Shown here piece after piece: positions 18,695 to 27,703 of a stretch of DNA of 64,000 bases. Both the position numbers and the translations under genes were made by a program. The stretch's first letter is position 1. Each line of letters begins with the position of its first letter. The notes beneath the pieces were generated by a model. The model had not been told where the DNA came from. It saw nothing but the letters and a program-made list of their open reading frames with translations, and made no database searches. Origin of the DNA: Erysipelotrichaceae bacterium (lineage in GTDB: Bacteria; Bacillota_I; Bacilli_A; Erysipelotrichales; Erysipelotrichaceae); contig JAUNNY010000005.1 of assembly GCA_030531215.1 (NCBI GenBank), forward strand, positions 23,181 to 87,180, in the 5' to 3' direction.

Positions 18695-19729
18695 ATGTTA
18701 AAAGAAGTAGTATCACTAGAAATGAGAAAGTGTATTCTTCGCGAATATGAAGATGCACCATTAAAACCAGGCTACGTTAGAGCTAAGGTACACTACGCTG
18801 CCGCAAAACACGGAACAGAATTTACTCATTTCCGTGGCCAAGATCCATTCTTAGAAAATGATTTTGATGAGGAATATCAATTATTCCGTCCAAGTCAAGC
18901 TGCTAAAGATAGACCTTATTTTATGACTCCAGGTAATATGTGGGTTGGTGAAATCTGCGAAATTGGTGAAGGTGTTGAAGGATATACTATCGGTCAAAAA
19001 GTTGCTGGATATGGTCCATTCAAATCTACTCACACATTTAAAGCTGGTGAAGAATTACAAGTACCAGAAGGAATGAGTTGGAAAGCTATTATGTGCTATG
19101 ACCCATGTCAATTCGCTCTAGGTGGTGTAAGAGATGGCGATGTTAGACCTGGCGATAACGTTGTAGTATTCGGTATGGGAGCTATCGGTTTAATCGCTGC
19201 TCAATTAGCTAAGATTGCTGGTGCTAGACAAGTAATTGTTGTAGATCCAATTGAAAAACGTCGTCAAATCGCATTAGAGAACGGAGCAGATGTTGCATTA
19301 GATTCTCTTGATGGTGATATTGGTCTTAAGATTAAAGAATTAACTGATAAACGTGGCGCTGATGTAATCATTGAAACAAGTGCTAATTATAATGCGCTGC
19401 AACAAGCTATTCGTGGTGTTGCATATAACGGAAATATCGCAGTAGTCGGTTGGTATAAAGAGTGTCATGGTGGATTAAATCTAGGAAGAGAAGCACATTT
19501 CAATCAACCTAATATCTTGATTTCGCGTGCATGTTCAGATCCTAATAGAGAATATCCACGTTGGGATTTCAAACGTCTATGTGATGCTTCTTGGGAAATG
19601 CTATGCAAAGGCATGTTAAAATGTGATAATATCGTTGACCCAGTTGTTCCAATTGAAGAAGCTGCTGAAGCTTATATGGCAATTGAACAGAATCCAAACG
19701 AGAGTGTTAAATTAGGCGTTAAGTTCTAA
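18695..19729 (+). CDS. MDR-superfamily dehydrogenase lacking the usual catalytic zinc Cys
   Basis: A 344-residue medium-chain dehydrogenase. The GroES-like N domain reads HYAAAKHGTEFTHFRG where zinc alcohol dehydrogenases have a Cys-Gly-Ser/Thr-Asp motif. The Rossmann domain has VVFGMGAIGLIAAQLAK (about 163-179) followed by VDPIEKRRQIALENGADVA. Residues such as DPCQFALGG are also unusual. It resembles the group of non-canonical sugar dehydrogenases related to bacteriochlorophyllide dehydrogenase. GAGGGAG is its ribosome site. It is the last gene before a hairpin at 19747 and likely works with the preceding Gfo/Idh/MocA enzyme. Confidence 0.75.
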   Translation: MLKEVVSLEMRKCILREYEDAPLKPGYVRAKVHYAAAKHGTEFTHFRGQDPFLENDFDEEYQLFRPSQAAKDRPYFMTPGNMWVGEICEIGEGVEGYTIGQKVAGYGPFKSTHTFKAGEELQVPEGMSWKAIMCYDPCQFALGGVRDGDVRPGDNVVVFGMGAIGLIAAQLAKIAGARQVIVVDPIEKRRQIALENGADVALDSLDGDIGLKIKELTDKRGADVIIETSANYNALQQAIRGVAYNGNIAVVGWYKECHGGLNLGREAHFNQPNILISRACSDPNREYPRWDFKRLCDASWEMLCKGMLKCDNIVDPVVPIEEAAEAYMAIEQNPNESVKLGVKF

Positions 19730-19746
19730 TATCAAAGAAAATAAAT

Positions 19747-19777
19747 ATGAAAGCTCTCAAATTGAGAGCTTTCATTT
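19747..19777 (+). terminator. Intrinsic terminator after the dehydrogenase gene
   Basis: A 13-bp perfect stem (ATGAAAGCTCTCA and its complement) with a 3-nt loop, followed by TTT. An adjacent near-palindrome TTACATTGATGTAA at 19777-19790 could be a small operator for the next gene. Confidence 0.7.
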
Positions 19778-19792
19778 ACATTGATGTAACAA

Positions 19793-20434
19793 ATGGAAAA
19801 GAAGAAAAAGAGAAATATTTACAAAAACCCAGTAGTGGTAATGATCACATCACTTTCAAATATGGTTATACTAAATGTTTTATTTGTTATAACTAGTTTG
19901 CCTGTTTTTACTATTGGTGTGGCTTATTCAAGCATGTTTTCTGTAATTAAAGAAATGGAAGGCGATGATATCTATGTTATAAAAAGATATTTTGCCTATT
20001 TTAAAGAGCAGTTTAAACAAAGCACAAGATGTTTTTTACTTCCTCTTGGAATTTTAATTTTATTGTATTTGGAGTTCATCATGCTTTATCAAGTAAATGC
20101 TGATGTGCCAAACATTATTTATGTTTGTTTATTAATACCATTTCTTTTTGTACTTACTTATATTCCTTGGCTTGAACTACAGTCAGCTTATTTTTATTGC
20201 ACTTTTTCTCAACAAGTTAAAAATGCTTTTTTATTGATGATTAGATTTATTCCTCAAAGCATTTTGATAATGGTGTTATCTTCGCTTCCGTTTATTGTAT
20301 TTGCTTCATGGCCATTTGTATTTGCGTTTGCTTGGCCAGTTTGGCTATTTGTATATTTTTCAGCATCTACATCATGGATTTATAGAGCTGTCAAAACGCC
20401 AATAAGATTTATATCTGAACAATATAAAAAATAG
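19793..20434 (+). CDS. DUF624 (YesL-like) membrane protein
   Basis: A 213-residue protein with five to six membrane spans. The family block NMVILNVLFVITSLPVFTIGVAYSSMFSVIKEM is at residues 22-55, followed by a Phe-rich amphipathic stretch. DUF624 proteins are regularly found beside CUT1 sugar importers such as the yes/lpl clusters of Bacillus, but their molecular role is unknown. There is no clear ribosome site before the ATG. It stands after a terminator and runs into a GH43 lipoprotein gene 3 nt later. Confidence 0.8.
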   Translation: MEKKKKRNIYKNPVVVMITSLSNMVILNVLFVITSLPVFTIGVAYSSMFSVIKEMEGDDIYVIKRYFAYFKEQFKQSTRCFLLPLGILILLYLEFIMLYQVNADVPNIIYVCLLIPFLFVLTYIPWLELQSAYFYCTFSQQVKNAFLLMIRFIPQSILIMVLSSLPFIVFASWPFVFAFAWPVWLFVYFSASTSWIYRAVKTPIRFISEQYKK

Positions 20435-20437
20435 AAT

Positions 20438-22132
20438 ATGAAAAAAATAATAATATATCTTTTACTAATATCTTTTGTGGTTTCTTTAACTAGTTGTAAC
20501 GATGGAAACAAATTCAAAGTAGTATCTAGTGATGATTACAACAAAGAGTTGTTTTATCAAAATGATCTAGATACCATTGGTGCAGATCCTTCAGTTATAT
20601 ACATCAGTGAAGGCGAGCAAGAAGGATATTACTATATGTACATTACCTCTGATGAGATTGAAGTCAGTGGATATTTAGCATATCGTTCCAAAGATTTAGT
20701 TGATTGGGAATGTATGGGAACAGCTTTAACTAGTTATAAGGAAAAAGATGAAAATGGAAACACATATATCGGTTTCGGCATAAATGAATATTGGGCTCCA
20801 GAAGTAATATATGATAAAAACACAATGCTTTATTATATGTTCTATACGGCAAATAGTTACGATACACCAAAGAATGTAGAATATTATTTCTTTGGTGATA
20901 TCGCAGTCAGCGATAAGCCTGAGGGTCCATTTATTCCGTATAATAAATATTTCGATAATGAACCTGTATTAATAGATGAAAAGAAAAAAACATATCTTTA
21001 CGAACCTATGTTCGATTTTAGAAAGATGGATAATGATGATCCATTATATGAAACAAGAACCGATGGATATATGAAGGTAATAGATTTTTCACCATTTGTA
21101 GATCCAGAAACAGGTAAGAAATATGCATATTTTACAAGAGATTTATATCCCGAGAAACAAATAGTTTCATCTAAAATATACGTAATAGGATTAGATGATG
21201 ATTTTAAACCTAAATATGACGATGTTCATTTATTGACAGTACCAAACAAAATTAGAGTTGATGATAAAACACAAAGCCAATCATTAAGCGAAGGAAAAGT
21301 AAATGAAGGTGCATTTTGTGTATATCATAATGGCAAATATTATTTGTTGTATTCAGTATGCTCATACATGCTAAAAGCATACGCTGTACATATGGCAGTT
21401 GCGGATAGTCCGACAGGTCCATTTACAAAACTTCTTCCTGAAGAAGGCGGCGAATTATTATTTGTTGATGGAAAAACCACGTGGTTAGGCGGCACTGGTC
21501 ATTGTAGTGTCGTTAGTAGAAATGGACATGATTACATTTGCTATCACTCACATCAATGTCGTTTTAACCCGTTCTTTAATCGCGCTGTAGCAATGGACGA
21601 AATTAATTGGATAGATAATGGCAAGGGTTTAGAGATTATGGTTGCTAATGGCCCAAGTTGGGCTTTACTTCCAAAGACAACTGAAGGCAAAAATAGTATT
21701 TCATCTTTTGTCACTATCACATCAGACAATAATAAAACAGATGTTAAATTCTTAAATGACAACATCATATTGTTTCATGATTTTCCATATGAAAACGAAA
21801 CGATTTTCAATAAAGGAAAGACGAAAATTAATATAGATTTATTTAACTATCAAAAAGTTGAAGCAATCGCTATTTATAATAGTTTCTATGAAGACCTAAT
21901 GATAAACGAAATAGATAATATTAAAATTACAACAGAGTCGGAAACAATTAAAACAGGGAAATTAATGTTTGATAAAGATCGTTACACTAATGAAAAAGGG
22001 GTTATCATTCCTGGTGGTTCATTTACGATTGAATTGTTTGATCAAAAAGTCAAAAAAATAGAAATTACAATCAATTCAGATAAAGAATTTGCATTATCAG
22101 AAATTGTAATAATGGGTGAGTTATCTAATTAA
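20438..22132 (+). CDS. GH43-family glycosidase lipoprotein
   Basis: A surface-anchored five-bladed beta-propeller glycosidase, 564 residues. The signal peptide ends in lipobox LTSC (lipidated Cys20). The GH43 propeller spans roughly 45-400: general base Asp50 in GADPSVIY, WAPEVIYD near 125, and the likely acid Glu in VNEGAFCVY near 290. A C-terminal beta domain of about 130 residues follows, probably carbohydrate binding. It is translated just after the DUF624 gene. Acting outside the membrane, it would trim arabinose- or xylose-containing glycans before import. Substrate is not determinable by eye. Confidence 0.85.
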   Translation: MKKIIIYLLLISFVVSLTSCNDGNKFKVVSSDDYNKELFYQNDLDTIGADPSVIYISEGEQEGYYYMYITSDEIEVSGYLAYRSKDLVDWECMGTALTSYKEKDENGNTYIGFGINEYWAPEVIYDKNTMLYYMFYTANSYDTPKNVEYYFFGDIAVSDKPEGPFIPYNKYFDNEPVLIDEKKKTYLYEPMFDFRKMDNDDPLYETRTDGYMKVIDFSPFVDPETGKKYAYFTRDLYPEKQIVSSKIYVIGLDDDFKPKYDDVHLLTVPNKIRVDDKTQSQSLSEGKVNEGAFCVYHNGKYYLLYSVCSYMLKAYAVHMAVADSPTGPFTKLLPEEGGELLFVDGKTTWLGGTGHCSVVSRNGHDYICYHSHQCRFNPFFNRAVAMDEINWIDNGKGLEIMVANGPSWALLPKTTEGKNSISSFVTITSDNNKTDVKFLNDNIILFHDFPYENETIFNKGKTKINIDLFNYQKVEAIAIYNSFYEDLMINEIDNIKITTESETIKTGKLMFDKDRYTNEKGVIIPGGSFTIELFDQKVKKIEITINSDKEFALSEIVIMGELSN

Positions 22133-22162
22133 TCAAATATAGACTATAACTTTCTTAAAGTC

Positions 22163-22168
22163 TAAAAT
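22163..22168 (+). promoter_or_regulatory. -10 box of leaderless GNAT gene
   Basis: TAAAAT lies exactly 6 nt before the ATG at 22175. TAGACT, 17 nt upstream, matches four of six -35 positions. TAGACT (22140) and AGTCTA (22159) also form an inverted repeat across the promoter. Confidence 0.5.
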
Positions 22169-22174
22169 ATTATT

Positions 22175-22621
22175 ATGATAAAAGAAATAGAAACCAATGA
22201 AATTAAAACGTTAAGACCATTAATGGAATATTTGGCCTTGCACCATAATGAAGTCTCAAGTAATTTTAAAAATTCTTATCCACGGCATAGTGATGAAGAT
22301 AGAATTAAAAGATTTGAAAAAGAGATAAGCGATGGTACATCTAAGGCGTTTGGATGTTATGAAAACAACCAATTAGTTGGTGCTGTCAAAATTGATTTTG
22401 ATGGTATCAATGGCGTTGTTGATTATTTCGTTGTTTTAAAACAATACCAAGGCAAAGGTTATGGAAAAGAATTAATGGATAGAGCCATAGAGTCTTTTAA
22501 AGAACGCAATATTAAAAATATAGAACTTCATGTTGTATATGGAAATGATGCAGTTAATTTCTATGAAAAATATGGTTTTAAGAAACAATCGTATATTATG
22601 GAATTAAAGTTGATAGATTAA
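22175..22621 (+). CDS. GNAT N-acetyltransferase
   Basis: A 148-residue single-domain acetyltransferase. The acetyl-CoA loop is YQGKGYGKELMDRA (Q-x-x-G-x-G), and the C-terminal strand motif is HVVYGNDAVNFYEKYGFKK. There is no Shine-Dalgarno site; a -10 box ends 6 nt before the ATG, so the mRNA is probably leaderless. Its 3' end overlaps the convergent metallophosphoesterase gene by 26 nt. The acetylated target is unknown. Confidence 0.85.
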   Translation: MIKEIETNEIKTLRPLMEYLALHHNEVSSNFKNSYPRHSDEDRIKRFEKEISDGTSKAFGCYENNQLVGAVKIDFDGINGVVDYFVVLKQYQGKGYGKELMDRAIESFKERNIKNIELHVVYGNDAVNFYEKYGFKKQSYIMELKLID

Positions 22622-24311
22622 TGACATATTCATTTTGATAGTCGTCTATTCCAAAAATGTTGCATACTGGCACAACTTCACCATCACTATTTGTATAAGT
22701 GATGGTTTCTTTTTTATTATTTAGATCAACTTGGACATATAATCCTGTATATTGCTTTGTACCATGAGCTAATGTATCACCCGTTTGTTTATTCGAACAT
22801 CTGCCAACTAAGAAAGCATAAAAATTATTATTAGTTAAATAACCATCATATGTTTTACCTTCAATGCCAGAGTAGTTTTTATTATAGACTAATTGCGTAT
22901 TTGATTTTACTGCGCCTGGTTCAAAGATTGTTATGTCGTGTTGATGGCCAGATAAAGAAATATCTACATTCATTTGATTAATTAATTCGGTCCATAATTC
23001 CTTATACTTTACATGATTCTTCCTTGCATTAACAAAAGTAATTGGTATATGGGAAAGTACTATTTTATATTTACAGCCTTCAAAATAGTTTTCATTAATT
23101 AACTTTTGGAGTAGAGCTGTTTGTTCATCACGGTACAAATCAAATTGTGCAGAATCAAAATATTCCCACCAGTCATCATCATGATCTTCGCCAATATCTA
23201 AAACTACACCTTTGATGTCTTTTCCTAACTTGAATGTGTAGTAGAACTTTTCATTTTTACTGCCAACATATTTGTATAAATCTTCAGCCATCTCACCTTT
23301 AATTTCGTGATTACCTCTAGCGTATACTACTGGTATTTCCCCATTGGTTATTTTATTAGCTACATAATTTGTTGCGTTGGCATTTTCGTGATATTCAACC
23401 ATAGATACTGTATCGCCTAACATTACTATGAAATCTAAATTTTCAATTTTAGATGCAGCTAAGATTGCGCCATCATATGATTCATGAATATCAGATAGAG
23501 CATAATAATTTAAACCATCATTAGTATCAACGGGTCTAAATTTATGATTAATTGAAATGGTATCGCCTTTATAAGCACCAAATGGTCCACGATATATCAT
23601 TTGTTGAGCATAGATAGTATATTCTTTGTATTTATCAAGTTCTTCCATTGGAACACATACTTTATGTACAAGATCTTTTGATCTCATACTTCCAGCATAT
23701 AAGTCATAATATGTTTTATCACCGACTTTAACCCATACTAGGCTATTATCACTTGTTGAAAAGACGATTTGATATTCATCTTCAACTGCATATACTACAG
23801 CATCTTGTGAGAATTTATTTATTTTTAATTTATAACCAATGAAAATCGATGAAATAATAATCAACAAAACAAGCACAGTTTTAACAACAATTGATTTCTT
23901 ATTTGTTTTAATTGGGAAAAATAAGATTACTGCAAATACAATGATTAAACCTGTAACCAATAGAGATTTATAGAAATGAGGAAGAATAAAATCAAGATAA
24001 TCTTGGCTACCAAAATAGATGATTACTCCAATAGCTGCAGTAAAGATAACATTTAATACTAAAGTGATTATGGAATGTATTTTCTTTTCAGGATATTTGT
24101 AGATTCCATATAAAGAATATACAAAGATAAGCCATAACAATATACATACTATTATTGGTAAATACATTACTATGAATGATTGATTTGTATCTGCACCTAA
24201 AAACTTTGATATACCAGCATAATTTATTCTTAAGGCCACAAAAAACAAGGCAATGACTAAAGAATAAAAACTAATTAATATTGATGTTATTCTATTTTTT
24301 ATTTCCATCAT
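22596..24311 (-). CDS. Membrane-anchored calcineurin-like metallophosphoesterase
   Basis: A 571-residue protein. The N-terminal quarter holds five hydrophobic spans (about 10-30, 43-70, 80-103, 115-132 and 143-163). A beta-rich linker follows (Ig/fibronectin-like, about 170-265), then a dinuclear-metal phosphoesterase domain with SDIHESYDG, LGDTVSM, ARGNHE, SHIPITF and LSGHQHD. These are the five classic metal-binding blocks in order. The arrangement resembles PhoD/purple-acid-type enzymes displayed outside the membrane. GAGG lies 6-9 nt upstream of the tandem ATG codons. Substrate unknown. Confidence 0.82.
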   Translation of the reverse strand: MMEIKNRITSILISFYSLVIALFFVALRINYAGISKFLGADTNQSFIVMYLPIIVCILLWLIFVYSLYGIYKYPEKKIHSIITLVLNVIFTAAIGVIIYFGSQDYLDFILPHFYKSLLVTGLIIVFAVILFFPIKTNKKSIVVKTVLVLLIIISSIFIGYKLKINKFSQDAVVYAVEDEYQIVFSTSDNSLVWVKVGDKTYYDLYAGSMRSKDLVHKVCVPMEELDKYKEYTIYAQQMIYRGPFGAYKGDTISINHKFRPVDTNDGLNYYALSDIHESYDGAILAASKIENLDFIVMLGDTVSMVEYHENANATNYVANKITNGEIPVVYARGNHEIKGEMAEDLYKYVGSKNEKFYYTFKLGKDIKGVVLDIGEDHDDDWWEYFDSAQFDLYRDEQTALLQKLINENYFEGCKYKIVLSHIPITFVNARKNHVKYKELWTELINQMNVDISLSGHQHDITIFEPGAVKSNTQLVYNKNYSGIEGKTYDGYLTNNNFYAFLVGRCSNKQTGDTLAHGTKQYTGLYVQVDLNNKKETITYTNSDGEVVPVCNIFGIDDYQNEYVINLSTLIP

Positions 24312-24367
24312 TATTTACCTCTTATCTCATTTTAACATTACGAGATGATAGAATAAGGGTATAAGAT

Positions 24368-25921
24368 ATGACTTTAGAAAGAATAAAGACTATGAACAAT
24401 AAATATCCTCGCCCTCAATTAAAGAGAAATGTTTTCTTCAGTTTAAACGGAACATGGTTAATGAATAAGGAAGAAATTATAGTTCCATCATGTCGCCAAG
24501 AGAAAAAGCTTCATTATGAAAAACATTTTAATTATGAAAAAACAAATGACAGAGTAATTCTTCATTTTTCTAAAGTCGATCAAATCGCAAAAGTATATTT
24601 AAATAATAAATATTTGGGAGAACACGTTGGCGGGTATCTTCCTTTCGAATTTGAAATAACTGATTCAGTCAACATTGGTGACAATAAACTAGAAGTTGAT
24701 GTTGTTGACGAATTAGATAAAACCTATCCATATGGCAAGCAAACCCTTAATCCTAGTGGTATGTGGTATACACCAGTGACTGGAATATGGGGAGATGTGT
24801 GGTATGAGGAAGTACCTAATAGATATATCAAAAATATAAAGATAACTCCTGATTTAAAAGGTGTGGATTTGGATATAGAAATCGATGATTTAGGAACAAT
24901 AGAAAACAAGCATCTTAGAAAAGAAATAGAGAATCCTATCTTGTGGACACCAAGTAATCCTCATTTATATAAGGAAATAATTAAAGAAGATAAAGATGAA
25001 GTTGAAATATATTATGGTTTAAGAACAATTACTATTCAAAAAATAGATGGTATTAATAGAGTTTGTTTAAATGACAAACCTATTATTATCAGTGGTTTAT
25101 TAGATCAAGGATATTGGAAAGACACTTTATTTATTCCTAATTGTGAAGATGGCTATGAAAAAGATATTTTGAATGTCAAAGAACTAGGCTACAACTTGCT
25201 GAGAAAACATATCAAAATCGAAGCAGAACAGTTCTACTATGATTGTGATAGATTAGGCATGCTAGTTATGCAAGATATGGTTGAAAACGGAGAATATCAT
25301 TACTTTAGAGATACTATTCTTCCAACAATAGGTGTTAATTTAAAAGACAAAGTTAATAAACTAGATGATAGAATGAATTTCTTTATTGAACATAGTAAAC
25401 AAACATTGGATCATCTACACAATCATCCTAGTATTATTGCATATACCATCTTTAATGAAGGATGGGGGCAATTCAATGCGGATAAACTATATGATATTTG
25501 TAAAGCTAAAGACAGTACTAGACTATATGATGCGACATCAGGATGGTTTAGACAAAAAAAGAATGATTTTGATTCTTTGCATATCTATTTTAGAAACAAG
25601 CATCTTTCACCAAAACAAAGACCGATGTTGTTGTCGGAATGTGGTGGATATATTTATGCTATAAATAATGACGAAGTTAAATGGGGTTATGGTATTTGTA
25701 AATCTAAAGAAGAGCTTACAAATAAAATTGTTGAAATGTATAAAACGATGGTAATTCCTAGTATAAAGGATGGTTTATGTGGAGTTATATTTACTCAGAT
25801 TTCAGACGTTGAGGGTGAAGTTAATGGTTTATATAATTTCGATAGAACAGAGCTTAAGGTTGAAAAAGAAAAAATAAAAGAAATAAATAATGTTATAACA
25901 AACTATTTAGAAGGAGATTAA
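24368..25921 (+). CDS. GH2-family glycosidase, short form
   Basis: A 517-residue enzyme related to the GH2 gene at 10452 but more divergent. The sugar-binding jelly roll covers about 15-150 (YPRPQLKRNVFFSLNGTW, GEHVGGYLPFEFEITD). The immunoglobulin-like domain is shortened (about 150-222). The TIM barrel has acid/base Glu364 in IFNEGWG and nucleophile Glu425 in LLSECGGY, so both catalytic residues are present. No signal peptide. The start has a weak AAGGG site; an internal ATG at codon 9 is an alternative. It leads an operon with a methyltransferase and two flavin-binding proteins. Confidence 0.85.
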   Translation: MTLERIKTMNNKYPRPQLKRNVFFSLNGTWLMNKEEIIVPSCRQEKKLHYEKHFNYEKTNDRVILHFSKVDQIAKVYLNNKYLGEHVGGYLPFEFEITDSVNIGDNKLEVDVVDELDKTYPYGKQTLNPSGMWYTPVTGIWGDVWYEEVPNRYIKNIKITPDLKGVDLDIEIDDLGTIENKHLRKEIENPILWTPSNPHLYKEIIKEDKDEVEIYYGLRTITIQKIDGINRVCLNDKPIIISGLLDQGYWKDTLFIPNCEDGYEKDILNVKELGYNLLRKHIKIEAEQFYYDCDRLGMLVMQDMVENGEYHYFRDTILPTIGVNLKDKVNKLDDRMNFFIEHSKQTLDHLHNHPSIIAYTIFNEGWGQFNADKLYDICKAKDSTRLYDATSGWFRQKKNDFDSLHIYFRNKHLSPKQRPMLLSECGGYIYAINNDEVKWGYGICKSKEELTNKIVEMYKTMVIPSIKDGLCGVIFTQISDVEGEVNGLYNFDRTELKVEKEKIKEINNVITNYLEGD

Positions 25922-25925
25922 AGGA

Positions 25926-26546
25926 ATGGATCATTTTAGAACGCAATATGAAAAACTATATGATTCTGAAGAATATTATTGGGGATTAGAACCAGCTGAT
26001 TTTTTACCACTTTTATTAGAAGCTGTCGGCAAAGATCCAAGCGATGTAAAGGTATTAGATATTGGATGCGGTGAAGGTAAAGATGCAGTTTATATGGCCA
26101 AGCATGGATGCAAAGTAACTGCTTTTGATATCACAGAATCAGGTATTAAAAAGACCAAGCTATTGGCAGATAAAAATAATGTTGATATTACAGCATATGT
26201 AGATGATATCAACACATTTAATACCGATGATAAATTCGACATTATTTACTCCACGGGCACAATTCAATATTTATTCCCAGAAAATATTGAATCTTTCTTT
26301 GAGAAAGTAAAGAATATTACAAATATTGGCGGTATTGTGTATTTTAATGTTTTTGTAGATAAACCATATTTGCCTCTTCCTCCTGATTGGGATAAAGAAG
26401 AAAAAATGTGGAAGACTGGAGATTTATTTGTTCATTTTGCGGACTGGGAAATTTGTAAGATTGATGAAGTAACATTCGAAGATAATAGTGGTGGTGTAAA
26501 GCATTACCATTGTATGGATAATATTTTAGCTAGAAGAAAAATATAA
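25926..26546 (+). CDS. Class I SAM-dependent methyltransferase (TehB-like)
   Basis: A 206-residue Rossmann methyltransferase. Motif I VLDIGCGEGKDAVYMAKHG is at residues 42-60, followed by the acidic strand VTAFDITESGIKK and motif FDIIYSTGTIQYL. It begins with the DHFRTQYEKLYDSEEYYWG opening seen in TehB/thiopurine-methyltransferase-like proteins. AAGGAG at the end of the GH2 gene provides the ribosome site. The substrate is not predictable. Confidence 0.8.
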   Translation: MDHFRTQYEKLYDSEEYYWGLEPADFLPLLLEAVGKDPSDVKVLDIGCGEGKDAVYMAKHGCKVTAFDITESGIKKTKLLADKNNVDITAYVDDINTFNTDDKFDIIYSTGTIQYLFPENIESFFEKVKNITNIGGIVYFNVFVDKPYLPLPPDWDKEEKMWKTGDLFVHFADWEICKIDEVTFEDNSGGVKHYHCMDNILARRKI

Positions 26547-26558
26547 AGGAGAAAAAAT

Positions 26559-26954
26559 ATGAACGAAGTGTATGAATTTTTAAAGAAATGTGGAACTTAT
26601 TATCTTGCGACTATCGATGCACAAGGTAAACCAAGCATTAGGCCTTTTGGAACGGTTGATATCTTTGATGGTCAACTAACTATTCAAACAGGAAAGATTA
26701 AAGAAGTATCAAAACAAATTCACAATAATCCTAATGTTTCAATTTGTGCTTTTGATGGAAAAGAATGGTTAAGATTAAATGCTACAGCAATCGAAGAAGA
26801 AAGAATTGAAGCAGCTGAACATATGTTAGATGAATATCCTAGTCTACAAGGGATGTATAAAGCAGGCGATGGTAACACTGAGATATTTAAATTAACAAAC
26901 GTTAAAGCTACTATTAGCAGTTTTGTTGCAGCGCCAAAAACATACGAGTGGTAA
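26559..26954 (+). CDS. Pyridoxamine-5'-phosphate-oxidase-fold FMN protein
   Basis: A 131-residue split-barrel protein. YYLATIDAQGKPSIRPFGTVDI (residues 13-34) is the family opening, and QTGKIKEVSKQIHNNPNVSICAF is the FMN-binding helix region. AAAGGAG precedes the ATG. It overlaps the next flavin-reductase-like gene by 7 nt, so the two are coupled. Likely a small FMN- or F420-type reductase; the substrate is unknown. Confidence 0.8.
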   Translation: MNEVYEFLKKCGTYYLATIDAQGKPSIRPFGTVDIFDGQLTIQTGKIKEVSKQIHNNPNVSICAFDGKEWLRLNATAIEEERIEAAEHMLDEYPSLQGMYKAGDGNTEIFKLTNVKATISSFVAAPKTYEW

Positions 26955-27451
26955 TAATGAAAGAAATCGAAATAACAGAATTAAATAAATATGTTGATCC
27001 ATTGTCTATTGGAAATGATCCGGCAATAGTCATGGTTTCTGATGGTAACGAAACCAACGGCATGACTATTGGTTGGGCAGGCTTTGGCGTGTTATGGAAG
27101 AAACTGATGGCAACTGTTTATATTCACAAACTTAGATATTCAAAACATATCTTTGATAATGCTAAGTATTTTGCAATTTGTTTTATGAAACCAGAACACA
27201 AAGAGATTGTTAAATATTTCGGAACTGCATCAGGTAAGAATGAAAATAAAATAGAAAGATGTGGCTTAGAAATTATAAATGATACAGCGCCATACTTTAA
27301 AGATTCTAGAGTAGCAGTAATATGCAGAAAAATGGGGCAATCCGATTTTGATATCAATCATGTAGATGAGGGTGTTGAAGCATGGTATCAAAAAGATGGA
27401 GTACATAGTCAATACTATGGAGAAATAGTCAAAGTCTATGTTTCAGATTAG
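26948..27451 (+). CDS. Flavin reductase-like FMN-binding split-barrel protein
   Basis: A 167-residue protein of the flavin-reductase/flavoredoxin type. The core reads DPAIVMVSDGNETNGMTIGWAGFGVLWKKLMATVYIHKLRYS (about 25-66), which is the FMN phosphate and isoalloxazine-binding part. FAICFMKPEHKEIVKYFGTASGK follows. It starts inside the end of the preceding split-barrel gene. It is the last gene of the GH2 operon before the structured RNA. Confidence 0.8.
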   Translation: MVIMKEIEITELNKYVDPLSIGNDPAIVMVSDGNETNGMTIGWAGFGVLWKKLMATVYIHKLRYSKHIFDNAKYFAICFMKPEHKEIVKYFGTASGKNENKIERCGLEIINDTAPYFKDSRVAVICRKMGQSDFDINHVDEGVEAWYQKDGVHSQYYGEIVKVYVSD

Positions 27452-27474
27452 TGTATTTTAATAATAAATTATGA

Positions 27475-27480
27475 TATAAT
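27475..27480 (+). promoter_or_regulatory. -10 box of the structured RNA
   Basis: A perfect TATAAT directly before a T run. Initiation near the G at 27487 would make a transcript that ends at the terminator at 27666-27695. The -35 region (TGTATT, 17-nt spacer) is weak. Confidence 0.6.
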
Positions 27481-27486
27481 TTTTTT

Positions 27487-27695
27487 GCTGAAAAGCTAGG
27501 GTGTGATGGATTAAAATTCCATTATTGAATAATAGAAGATAACGTTAGATACTTACTATTATTCAATGAACCAGTAAGTGTGATTGGCCTTACTAGCCTG
27601 ACCCACGGGCTAAAAATAAAGTGGTCTACCATGGCTGAAATGCCCCAATCAAAAAATAACTTAATGAGCATCCTTGTTGGTGCTCTTTGTTTTTA
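27487..27695 (+). ncRNA. Structured small RNA of about 200 nt with pseudoknot
   Basis: A non-coding stretch with its own -10 box and an intrinsic terminator. Visible structure: a 5-bp hairpin ATGGA/TCCAT (27506-27522); a perfect 12-bp stem at 27524-27535 with 27556-27567; a long-range stem TGATTGG (27581-27587) with CCAATCA (27645-27651); and a hairpin TAGCC/GGCTA (27594-27612). The loop GACCCAC of that hairpin can pair with GTGGTC at 27621-27626, forming a pseudoknot. An alternative pairing AGTAAG/CTTACT (27573-27594) competes with the long-range stem. It does not match the shapes of 6S, SRP, tmRNA, RNase P or the common riboswitches that I know. A raiA-type RNA is possible on length and complexity only. 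Confidence 0.6.
27666..27695 (+). terminator. Intrinsic terminator of the structured RNA
   Basis: The stem GAGCA-CC with GG-TGCTC (one bulged T) is followed by TTTGTTTTTA. It ends only 9 nt before the start of the next gene, so that gene needs readthrough or a promoter inside the RNA. Confidence 0.75.
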
Positions 27696-27703
27696 TTAGA
27701 GAT

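Noticed and set aside
27487..27695. Riboswitch, T-box, 6S, SRP RNA or tmRNA at the structured RNA.
   Set aside because: No T-box bulge, no SRP tetraloop core, no tmRNA tag and no single long bulged hairpin as in 6S; none of the consensus cores of common riboswitches that I know is present.
27674..27703. In-frame N-terminal extension (MLVLFVFIRD) of the PBECR4-like protein.
   Set aside because: These codons lie inside the terminator hairpin and T run of the structured RNA, so the ATG at 27704 is preferred.
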